This document shows, piece by piece, positions 1-6,080 of a stretch of DNA of 7,442 nt. Position numbers and translations under genes: made by a program. Every line of letters begins with the position of its first letter. Position 1 is the first letter of the stretch. This stretch comes from Actinomycetota bacterium. GTDB taxonomy: Bacteria > Actinomycetota > Thermoleophilia > Gaiellales > Gaiellaceae. The stretch spans positions 1-7,442 of the forward strand of contig JACCWU010000102.1 of NCBI GenBank assembly GCA_013697465.1, read 5' to 3'. The notes beneath the pieces were generated by a model. The model saw only the letters and a list, made by a program, of their open reading frames with translations. It searched no databases and had not been told where the DNA came from.

Positions 1-1077
1 GCCGCCGGTGGTGCGCTTCTCACGTTCCCATCGTTGCTCGCGGCATGCGGTGGTGGCGGAGGCGGTGTGTTGGACGTCCTCAACTTCTCGAACTGGACGT
101 ACTACATCGACACGAAGAAGCCTACGACGTTCGAGCAGTTCGAAGAGCAGACGGGGATCACCGTCAACTACTACGAGGACATCGACGACAACGCCACGTA
201 CTTCGCGAAGGTGCAGGGGCCCCTCTCGCAGGGCCAGCGCATCGACCGCGACATTTTCGTGTTCACCGACAACTCGAGGTTCCCGGGGCTTCTCGTCGAC
301 CAGGGTTGGGTGCAGAAGCTCGACAAAAGCCTCATCCCGAACATGTCCAACCTCATCCCTGCACAGGCGAGCCCGCCCTTCGACCCCAACCGCGACTACT
401 CGCTGCCGTGGTTCTCCGGGATCACGGGGATCGCGTGGAACACCAAGCTCACGGATCCCGTCCGCACGATGGAGCAGTTCTTCACCGATCCGAAGCTCAA
501 GGGCAAGGTGACGATGCTCCAGGAGCTCGCGGACTCGGTCGGCCTCACGATGCTCGCGAACGGCGACGACCCGAGCACGGTCACACCCGAGACCTTCGAC
601 TCGGCCGTCTCCACGATCAAGGACGCGGTCGACTCGGGCCAGATCCAGAAGTTCTATGGGAACGCCTACACCGTGCCGCTGGCGAAGGGCGATGTCGCAG
701 CCGCGATCGCCTGGTCCGGCGACGTGACTCAGCTCAAGGCGGACAACCCGGATCTCGAGTGGAGCGTCCCCGAATCGGGCGGAATGATCTGGACCGACAA
801 CGTGTTCATCCCCACGGGCGGGAGCGTGCCGACCGCCTCGACGTACCTGAACTTCGTCTACGACCCAACCATCGCCGCGCAGATCACGCTGGGTGCCGGG
901 TACATCTCCTCGGTGCAGGGCGTGAGAGAGGAGGCGGAGCAGATCGACCCGGAGGCCGCTTCAATCCCGTCGATCTTTCCGACCGAGGAGACACTCTCGC
1001 AGGTTCACCAGTACGACTCGGCCGCGCTCAACGACGACGACCAGATCAAGACCTGGCAGGAGGTCCTCGGCCAATAG
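1..1077 (+). CDS. potD: PotD-like polyamine ABC transporter substrate-binding lipoprotein (5' partial)
   Basis: The frame is open from base 1, so the true start lies upstream; 358 residues are visible before the TAG stop. The visible N-terminus is the end of a lipoprotein signal peptide: a hydrophobic run, then a lipobox Leu-Ala-Ala-Cys with Cys at visible residue 16, then six glycines as a flexible linker. The protein should be lipid-anchored outside the membrane and deliver ligand to the permeases encoded next. The mature part follows the E. coli PotD pattern: NWTYY (31-35), matching the Trp and Tyr that cradle the polyamine; FDPNRDYSLPW (about 127-137); IAWSGD (236-241); and GGMIWTDNVFIP (260-271), whose Trp-x-Asp matches the PotD residues that hold an amine. 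The PotD region with Asp168/Glu171 aligns loosely to ELADSV here, so exact ligand choice (putrescine, spermidine or another cation) cannot be read. A TTG at 34 is not a plausible start because it would remove the signal peptide. Confidence 0.9.
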   Translation, partial: AAGGALLTFPSLLAACGGGGGGVLDVLNFSNWTYYIDTKKPTTFEQFEEQTGITVNYYEDIDDNATYFAKVQGPLSQGQRIDRDIFVFTDNSRFPGLLVDQGWVQKLDKSLIPNMSNLIPAQASPPFDPNRDYSLPWFSGITGIAWNTKLTDPVRTMEQFFTDPKLKGKVTMLQELADSVGLTMLANGDDPSTVTPETFDSAVSTIKDAVDSGQIQKFYGNAYTVPLAKGDVAAAIAWSGDVTQLKADNPDLEWSVPESGGMIWTDNVFIPTGGSVPTASTYLNFVYDPTIAAQITLGAGYISSVQGVREEAEQIDPEAASIPSIFPTEETLSQVHQYDSAALNDDDQIKTWQEVLGQ

Positions 1078-1109
1078 GGCGAGGCTTGCCTCGCCCTCGC
1101 GGGCGCGAG
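1077..1109 (+). promoter_or_regulatory. Two back-to-back hairpins between potD and potB
   Basis: Two perfect inverted repeats fill the 38-nt gap. The first has 9-bp arms, GGGCGAGGC at 1077-1085 and GCCTCGCCC at 1088-1096, and begins on the last base of the potD stop codon. The second has 6-bp arms, CTCGCG at 1096-1101 and CGCGAG at 1104-1109, and ends 6 nt before the potB ATG. They share base 1096. No T-run follows, so this is not a standard intrinsic terminator. Known parallels are intercistronic hairpins that protect a binding-protein mRNA so that it outnumbers its permeases. Partial attenuation, or masking of the potB ribosome site, is also possible. The structure is seen in the sequence; the role is inferred. 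Confidence 0.55.
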
Positions 1110-1115
1110 CGATCC

Positions 1116-1973
1116 ATGGGGTCGTTCTTCCATCAGCATCAGCGGCTGACGCCGTATCTCCTGTTGCTGCCCGGGATCGCATGGCTTGCAATCTTCTTCC
1201 TGATCCCGCTCGGGTTCCTCGGGTACCAATCGCTCCAATCGGGGATCTACCCGAACTTCGAGTTCACGTGGGAGGTCTCGAACTTCACCGATGCCTTCAC
1301 GGAGTACCGGGAGCAGTTCTTCCGCTCGTTCCTGTATGCCGGCCTTGCGACGATCGCGTGCCTGCTGCTCGCGTATCCCCTCGTCTACTGGATCGCGTTC
1401 AAGGCGGGAGCGTGGCGGAATCTGTTCCTGCTGTTCATCGTCGCACCCTTTTTCGTCACCTACCTCGTCAGGACACTCGCGTGGCTGAACATCCTCGCGA
1501 GTGAGGGGCCGGTGGTCGGGTTCCTCCGTGACATTCACGTTCTCGGGGCGAACGAAGGGCTTCTCTACACGACGTTCGCAGTCGTTGCAGGGATCACCTA
1601 CAACTTCTTCCCCTTCATGGCGCTGCCGTTGTACGTCTCGCTCGAGCAGATCGATCCAAGGCTGCTCGAAGCCGCGAAGGATCTCTACTCATCGTCGACG
1701 CAAGCGTTCCTCAGGGTAACGCTGCCGCTTTCGGCGCCAGGAATCGTGGCCGGCACGCTGCTGACGTTCATTCCTGCTGCCGGTGACTTCATCAACGCAG
1801 CGCTACTCGGCACGCCCAAGCAGACGATGATCGGCAACGTGATCCAGGCGAAGTTCCTCGAGTCGCTCGACTACCCGACGGCCGCCTCGCTCTCCTTCGT
1901 TCTCATGGGCGCGATCCTCGTCGCGCTGCTCGTCTATGCGCGGATCGTCGGCTCGGAGAGGTTGACAGGTTGA
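1116..1973 (+). CDS. potB: PotB-like polyamine ABC transporter permease
   Basis: This 285-residue inner-membrane permease pairs with the PotC-like protein to form the transport channel for the amine captured by the PotD-like lipoprotein. About six membrane segments are visible (roughly 12-38, 71-95, 101-122, 147-175, 207-230, 255-275). The cytoplasmic EAA loop that docks on the ATPase is present at 185-204, with Glu-Ala-Ala at 185-187 and a Leu-Pro at 203-204; the usual Gly of the motif (position 191) is Tyr. Length and motif order match E. coli PotB, including PFMxxPLY-like (166-173) and the IGNVIQAKFL region (239-248). The ATG at 1116 is chosen because the membrane domain begins soon after it; the same frame stays open far upstream through potD, but that part is a high-GC shadow. 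No convincing Shine-Dalgarno sequence precedes this ATG: the nearest purines lie inside the second hairpin. The stop overlaps the next start. Confidence 0.92.
   Translation: MGSFFHQHQRLTPYLLLLPGIAWLAIFFLIPLGFLGYQSLQSGIYPNFEFTWEVSNFTDAFTEYREQFFRSFLYAGLATIACLLLAYPLVYWIAFKAGAWRNLFLLFIVAPFFVTYLVRTLAWLNILASEGPVVGFLRDIHVLGANEGLLYTTFAVVAGITYNFFPFMALPLYVSLEQIDPRLLEAAKDLYSSSTQAFLRVTLPLSAPGIVAGTLLTFIPAAGDFINAALLGTPKQTMIGNVIQAKFLESLDYPTAASLSFVLMGAILVALLVYARIVGSERLTG
1955..1961 (+). promoter_or_regulatory. Ribosome binding site setting the TTG start of potC
   Basis: GGAGAGG lies 8 nt before TTG 1970-1972, inside the end of potB. It supports the unusual TTG start over the next in-frame candidate, a GTG at 2036, which has no purine-rich site before it. 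Confidence 0.6.
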
Positions 1974-2833
1974 CGACGGTCGCAGCGATACCCCGTCGGG
2001 CGCGGGTCGGCCTCGCTGCCCGCAGCTGGCGCTTCGTGAAGCGCAACGCACTCACCGCGTACGCGCTCCTCGTGGTCGGGTATCTCATGCTGCCGATCGC
2101 GGTCGTCATTCTCTTCTCGTTCAACGCGCCGAAGGGGCGCTTCAACTACGTCTGGCAGGGATTCACGCTCGACCACTGGATCAACTGGGACTCCGTCCTC
2201 GGCATCCGCGAGGCCGTGATCACCTCGATCCAGGTCGGCCTTCTCGCGACCGTCGTCGCCACAGCTCTGGGAACCATGATCGCGCTCGCCATCGTGCGGC
2301 ACCGGTTTGTCGGCCGCTCGTCGACGAACCTCCTCGTCTTCCTCCCGATGTCGACGCCCGAGATCGTCCTCGGCGCGTCGCTCTTGACGCTCTTCCTCAA
2401 CACGTCTGCGATCTTCCAGCTCGGCTTCTGGACGATCTTCATCGCGCACGTCATGTTCATCGTGAGCTTCATCGTGGTCACCGTGAAGGCCCGGCTGATC
2501 GGCTTCGATCGCCACCTCGAGGAGGCGGCGATGGACCTGGGCGCCAACGAGGTCACGACCTTCCGCAAGGTGACGCTGCCGCTGATCGCGCCCGCCATGC
2601 TGGCTGCTGCCCTCCTCGGTTTCGCCCTTTCTATCGACGACTTCGTGATCACGTATCTGAATGCCGGCGGCACGCAGACGTTCCCCGTGTTCGTCTGGGG
2701 TGCGGCTCGAGTCTCTGTTCCACCGCAGGTGAACGTCGTCGCCAGCGCCATCTTTCTCGTCGCAATCGCCCTCGCCCTCGGTAACGTCCTCTGGCAGTAC
2801 CGAAGCGCGAAGAGAACACAAGGAGCCACATGA
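1970..2833 (+). CDS. potC: PotC-like polyamine ABC transporter permease
   Basis: This 287-residue permease is the second half of the predicted polyamine channel. Membrane segments are visible at about 27-51, 82-110, 116-145, 152-172, 205-228 and 254-274. A full EAA loop is present: Glu-Ala-Ala at 185-187, the conserved Gly at 191 and Leu-Pro at 203-204. The early motif SFNAPKGRFNYVWQGFT (50-66) closely resembles the SFN...WQGFT stretch of E. coli PotC, and SIDDFVIT (221-228) is typical of the family. The start is a TTG whose TGA overlaps the potB stop (TTGA), supported by a good ribosome site 8 nt upstream. The N-terminus carries about 25 extra, mostly basic residues before the first membrane helix, compared with E. 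coli PotC. The stop overlaps the aminotransferase start (ATGA), so translation of the three genes is probably coupled. Confidence 0.92.
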   Translation: MTTVAAIPRRARVGLAARSWRFVKRNALTAYALLVVGYLMLPIAVVILFSFNAPKGRFNYVWQGFTLDHWINWDSVLGIREAVITSIQVGLLATVVATALGTMIALAIVRHRFVGRSSTNLLVFLPMSTPEIVLGASLLTLFLNTSAIFQLGFWTIFIAHVMFIVSFIVVTVKARLIGFDRHLEEAAMDLGANEVTTFRKVTLPLIAPAMLAAALLGFALSIDDFVITYLNAGGTQTFPVFVWGAARVSVPPQVNVVASAIFLVAIALALGNVLWQYRSAKRTQGAT

Positions 2834-4308
2834 CCGTCACGTCGCCCACGGCACTCGACCTGCAGCAGGCCGCGAAGGACCACCTCTGGATGCACTTCAC
2901 GCGCATGGGCGGGTTCGAGACCGCGGACGTCCCGATCATCGTGCGCGGAGACGGCTGCTACCTGGAGGACTCGAACGGGAAGCGCTACCTCGACGCCCTC
3001 GCGGGCCTCTTCTCGGTCAACATCGGCTACTCGTTCGGCGAGGAGATCGGACAGGCGGCGCTCGAGCAGATGCGCGAGCTGCCGTTCTATACGAACTGGT
3101 CGTATGCGCATCCCCGCGCGATCGAGCTCGCAGCGGAGATCGCGTCGCTCGCGCCCGGTGACCTGAACCGCGTCTTCTTCTGCTCGGGCGGCTCCGAGGC
3201 CGTCGAGTCCGCCTGGAAGCTCGCGCGCCAGTACTACCTCGCCCGCGGGGAAAAGCAGATCCTCGGCCTCGTGACTCCCGGGGCGCGGGCGGGGGCGCAG
3301 GAGCCCGAGGTCGTCCACGACGCGATCGTCGCCGCCGCCCAGCCGATGCCGCGGCGCTACAAGGCGATCGGACGCCACATCGCGTACCACGGGACGACTC
3401 TCGGCGCGCTCTCGATCAACGGGATCCCGGCGATCCGTACTCCCTTCGAGCCCCTCCTCGCCGAGGTTCGGCACGTCTCCAACACGAACCGCTACCACCG
3501 CCCGGCGAAGGAAACCGAAGCCGAGTTCACGGGCTTTCTTCTCGCAGAGCTCGAGCAGGCAATCCTCGCCATGGGCCCGGACACGGTCTGCCTCGTCCAC
3601 ATGGAACCGGTGCAGAACGCGGGCGGCTGCTTCACGCCGCCGGCCGGCTACTGGCAGGGCGTGCGCGAGATCTGCGACCGCTACGACATCCTGCTCTCCG
3701 CGGACGAGGTCATCACCGCCTTCGGCCGCCTCGGCCACTGGTTCGGCTCGGAGCGCTACGACATCCGGCCGGACATCGTGACGATGGCGAAGGGCCTCTC
3801 CTCGTCCTACGCGGCTATCGGCGGAGTGATCGCCACCGACAAGGTGATGGAGCCGTTCCTGGGCGCGACCTCCATGTTCTCGCACGGGATCACCTTCGGA
3901 GGGCATCCGGTGATGACAGCGATCGCGCTCAAGAACATCGAGATCATGAAGCGCGAGCGGATCGTCGAGGGCGTGCGCGAGAACGAGCAGGCGTTTCGCA
4001 ACACGCTGGCCCAGCTCCTCGACCTTCCGATCGTCGGCGACCTGCGCGGGACGGGCTACTTCTACGCGCTCGAGCTCGTGAAGGACAAGGACACGCGCGA
4101 GACCTTCTCGGACGAGGAGTGCGAGCGGCTGCTGCGCGGGTACCTCTCGAACGCCCTCTTCGATGCGGGGCTGATCTGCCGCGCGGACGATCGCGGCGAC
4201 CCGGTGCTCCAGATCTCGCCACCGCTCGTCGCCGGCCAGGCCGAGTTCGACGAGATCGTAGGCATCCTCGGCGAGGTGCTCGCCGAGGCCGCCACGCTGA
4301 TGCGCTGA
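2830..4308 (+). CDS. Class III PLP-dependent aminotransferase, probably acting on putrescine or a related amine
   Basis: This 492-residue cytoplasmic fold-type I aminotransferase moves an amino group from an amine or omega-amino acid to a keto acid, probably pyruvate. Visible landmarks are SGGSEA (119-124, cofactor phosphate), YHGTT (186-190), EPVQNAGG (259-266), ADEV with Asp292 (bonds the pyridine nitrogen), MAKG with the predicted Schiff-base Lys321, and HGITFGGHP (352-360). It resembles the SpuC and beta-alanine/omega-transaminase group. The polyamine importer just upstream favours putrescine or a similar diamine as substrate, giving an aminoaldehyde; this is inference from context. AAGGAG at 2820-2825 precedes the ATG by 4 nt, and the ATG overlaps the potC stop. 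It is longer than the roughly 450-460 residues usual for the family, apparently because of an extra stretch near residues 142-175. 4-Aminobutyrate or beta-alanine aminotransferase remain alternatives. Confidence 0.9.
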   Translation: MTVTSPTALDLQQAAKDHLWMHFTRMGGFETADVPIIVRGDGCYLEDSNGKRYLDALAGLFSVNIGYSFGEEIGQAALEQMRELPFYTNWSYAHPRAIELAAEIASLAPGDLNRVFFCSGGSEAVESAWKLARQYYLARGEKQILGLVTPGARAGAQEPEVVHDAIVAAAQPMPRRYKAIGRHIAYHGTTLGALSINGIPAIRTPFEPLLAEVRHVSNTNRYHRPAKETEAEFTGFLLAELEQAILAMGPDTVCLVHMEPVQNAGGCFTPPAGYWQGVREICDRYDILLSADEVITAFGRLGHWFGSERYDIRPDIVTMAKGLSSSYAAIGGVIATDKVMEPFLGATSMFSHGITFGGHPVMTAIALKNIEIMKRERIVEGVRENEQAFRNTLAQLLDLPIVGDLRGTGYFYALELVKDKDTRETFSDEECERLLRGYLSNALFDAGLICRADDRGDPVLQISPPLVAGQAEFDEIVGILGEVLAEAATLMR

Positions 4309-4321
4309 CCTCGTGGGTCAG
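4266..4321. terminator. Possible two-way terminator or dyads at the convergent junction
   Basis: Two perfect inverted repeats cover the junction between the aminotransferase and the RES gene. The first, inside the aminotransferase 3' end, has 10-bp arms CCTCGGCGAG (4266-4275) and CTCGCCGAGG (4279-4288) with a 3-nt loop. The second has 6-bp arms CTGACC (4305-4310) and GGTCAG (4316-4321), so that each arm contains one of the two opposing stop codons. Both are strand-symmetric and could fold in either transcript. Neither is followed by a T-run, so intrinsic termination is not shown. With only 9 nt between the stops there is no other room for a terminator. Confidence 0.3.
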
Positions 4322-4869
4322 GGCGTGAGACCGAGGACGGCTGCAGCTTCGAGGACGGCGGGGTCGTCGAGCGAGAGGCGTCTGACTGCGGCGAGCGTGA
4401 GACGGCGACTGGCGCGCTCGAAGACCGTGACGTTCGCCCAGAGCGCCTCGTAGACCGACCACCAGCGCAGCCCTGCGGCGAAGCGATGCTGGCGGTAGAT
4501 GCCAAGCGCCTGAGGCTGCGTGAGGTCTCGCTGACGCGTGGCGACGAGCGAGGGGCGCAGGTCGTGCGCGGAGAGGACGGCCGGATCGTCCAGGTCGATC
4601 ACCTGGGCACGGTCCGGGAGCTCGATCGAGGCGAGGCCGAGCGTCAAGCCCCGCCTGACGAGCAGCTCCGGGATCAGGCGCTGTCCCCGGAAGCGCGCGA
4701 GCTGCTCCACGACCGCGGAGGCCTCGCGGTCCGTGACGTACAGGCAGCCATATACATCCGGGTTGTCGTGCCGGCCGTCGCCCTGGTGAATTCGCGGGAA
4801 CCAGAGCGGACCGTCGGGCTCGGTGGGTCGAGCTCGCTCGCTCCAGGCGAAGCAGCGGTGCAGGATCAC
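4318..4869 (-). CDS. RES-domain toxin of a type II toxin-antitoxin pair
   Basis: This 183-residue protein has the RES-domain layout of toxins such as MbcT and ParT, which attack cells by phosphorolysing NAD+ or by a related ADP-ribosyl reaction. The motif residues are present in order: GRHDNPDVYGCLYVT (32-46) with predicted Arg33, AVVEQL (52-57) with predicted Glu55, and RWWSVYEALWAN (135-146) with predicted Ser138. The catalytic set looks intact, so the gene is probably active rather than decayed. The GTG start overlaps the antitoxin stop by 4 nt (GTGA), and no Shine-Dalgarno sequence is visible, so expression should depend on translation of the antitoxin. The same frame stays open upstream to 5283, but that part only shadows the antitoxin. 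The gene ends 9 nt from the stop of the converging aminotransferase. Which RES chemistry it uses cannot be told from sequence alone. Confidence 0.87.
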   Translation of the reverse strand: MILHRCFAWSERARPTEPDGPLWFPRIHQGDGRHDNPDVYGCLYVTDREASAVVEQLARFRGQRLIPELLVRRGLTLGLASIELPDRAQVIDLDDPAVLSAHDLRPSLVATRQRDLTQPQALGIYRQHRFAAGLRWWSVYEALWANVTVFERASRRLTLAAVRRLSLDDPAVLEAAAVLGLTP

Positions 4870-5198
4870 GCGAACGAATCCGCGCGCTCGGCGCGGATTG
4901 CCCGCATGAGCTCCTCCGTCTTGCCGGTCCTCACGAGGTCGACGGGGCGTCGGTCGCCGAGGTTCGGGTTGACCCCCAACAGCCAGGCCCGCGCCGCTTC
5001 CGGCTCGTACAGGCGGAGGAGGCTCGACCAAACGAGCTCGAGCAGATCGACACGCTCGGCGTTCAGCGGATCGATACCCGCGCCCTGGAGCCAGCGAGTC
5101 ACGCGGGAACGACTCACGCCGAGCAGGTCGGCGACCGCGGAACCGGACTGCAGATCGCGCTTCAGAGCCTCGATCTTCACCGCGGTCGCAACCGGCAT
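4866..5198 (-). CDS. Xre/MbcA/ParS-family antitoxin
   Basis: This 110-residue protein is the partner of the RES toxin. Residues about 18-41 (SGSAVADLLGVSRSRVTRWL and following) form a helix-turn-helix for DNA binding. Residues about 57-104 match the DUF2384 toxin-binding domain: a helix with EPEAARAWLLGVNPNLGDRRP (65-85) and then PVDLVRTGKTEELM (85-98), the usual NP-x-L-x-x-x-P ... L-x-x-x-G pattern. Antitoxins of this family bury the toxin active site and repress their own promoter. The ATG at 5198 follows AGGGTGGGT, which can be read as a ribosome site or as part of a -10 box for a leaderless message. Antitoxin-first order, the 4-nt overlap with the toxin and a palindrome immediately upstream all fit an autoregulated RES/Xre operon. 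The gene is divergent from the exporter operon starting at 5334. Confidence 0.87.
   Translation of the reverse strand: MPVATAVKIEALKRDLQSGSAVADLLGVSRSRVTRWLQGAGIDPLNAERVDLLELVWSSLLRLYEPEAARAWLLGVNPNLGDRRPVDLVRTGKTEELMRAIRAERADSFA
4877..4899 (-). promoter_or_regulatory. Hairpin just before the RES toxin start
   Basis: A perfect 9-bp inverted repeat, AATCCGCGC at 4877-4885 and GCGCGGATT at 4891-4899 with a 5-nt loop, lies in the last codons of the antitoxin. In the minus-strand message its 3' arm ends 7 nt before the toxin GTG at 4869, so it covers where a ribosome site would be. A ribosome translating the antitoxin would melt it; a free ribosome would be blocked. The fold is seen in sequence and the control role is inferred. 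It lies in coding sequence, so chance pairing of GC-rich codons is possible. Confidence 0.45.
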
Positions 5199-5231
5199 GG
5201 ACCCACCCTAGCGCAACAAGAATCGTTGCGC
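5199..5231 (-). promoter_or_regulatory. Antitoxin operator palindrome and possible leaderless promoter
   Basis: A perfect palindrome with 7-bp arms, GCGCAAC at 5211-5217 and GTTGCGC at 5225-5231 with a 7-nt centre, sits 12 nt upstream of the antitoxin ATG. Directly between them, on the minus strand, is TAGGGT (5210-5205), a TAnnnT-type -10 box whose spacing would put the transcript start on the A of the ATG, as in leaderless actinobacterial genes. The palindrome would then occupy the -10/-35 spacer, a fitting place for an autorepressor. No good -35 box is seen. Alternatively AGGGTGGGT is a ribosome site and the promoter lies further upstream. Confidence 0.55.
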
Positions 5232-5296
5232 CTCGAATTGTGTCGAAGTCGGCTTCAGCCGGGCAGCTACACCGGCCGCGCAAGCGACAGGGGCTG

Positions 5297-5333
5297 TAGC
5301 CTGCGGGCTCACACGACCTGGGGGTGATTCGGA
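5297..5333 (+). promoter_or_regulatory. Possible promoter and ribosome site of the exporter operon
   Basis: TAGCCT at 5297-5302 fits a TAnnnT -10 box 31 nt before the GTG start, giving a leader of about 25 nt. No clear -35 box lies 16-18 nt upstream. GGGGGTGAT ending at 5327 lies 6 nt before the GTG and can serve as a ribosome site; GGAG at 5331-5334 is too close to the start to be used. Confidence 0.35.

Positions 5334-6076
<743 letters not shown>

Positions 6077-6080
<4 letters not shown>

Noticed and set aside
45..1115. Upstream extension of the potB frame through potD, which would give a 642-residue protein
   Set aside because: The upstream part is Arg/His-rich, has no domain pattern and overlaps the clear PotD-like frame; the real PotB-like protein begins at ATG 1116.
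1961..1976. Tandem GTTGAC repeats at the potB/potC junction resembling a -35 box
   Set aside because: They lie in coding sequence at a 4-nt overlap, no paired -10 box was found at suitable spacing, and the repeat is explained by the codons and the TTG start.
1934..2821. 295-residue minus-strand open frame opposite potC
   Set aside because: Low-complexity charged composition, antisense to PotC, no motif.
2146..3906. 586-residue minus-strand open frame opposite potC and the aminotransferase
   Set aside because: It lies antisense to two well-supported genes, is rich in Arg, Glu and Asp with no recognisable domain, and is a common product of high-GC codon bias.
4486..5211. 241-residue plus-strand open frame across the toxin-antitoxin genes
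   Set aside because: No recognisable motif and fully antisense to two genes with clear family signatures.
4870..5283. N-terminal extension of the RES frame to a 321-residue fusion
   Set aside because: The extension only shadows the antitoxin in another frame and is Arg/Pro-rich; the GTG at 4869 gives a normal-length RES protein and a standard overlap.
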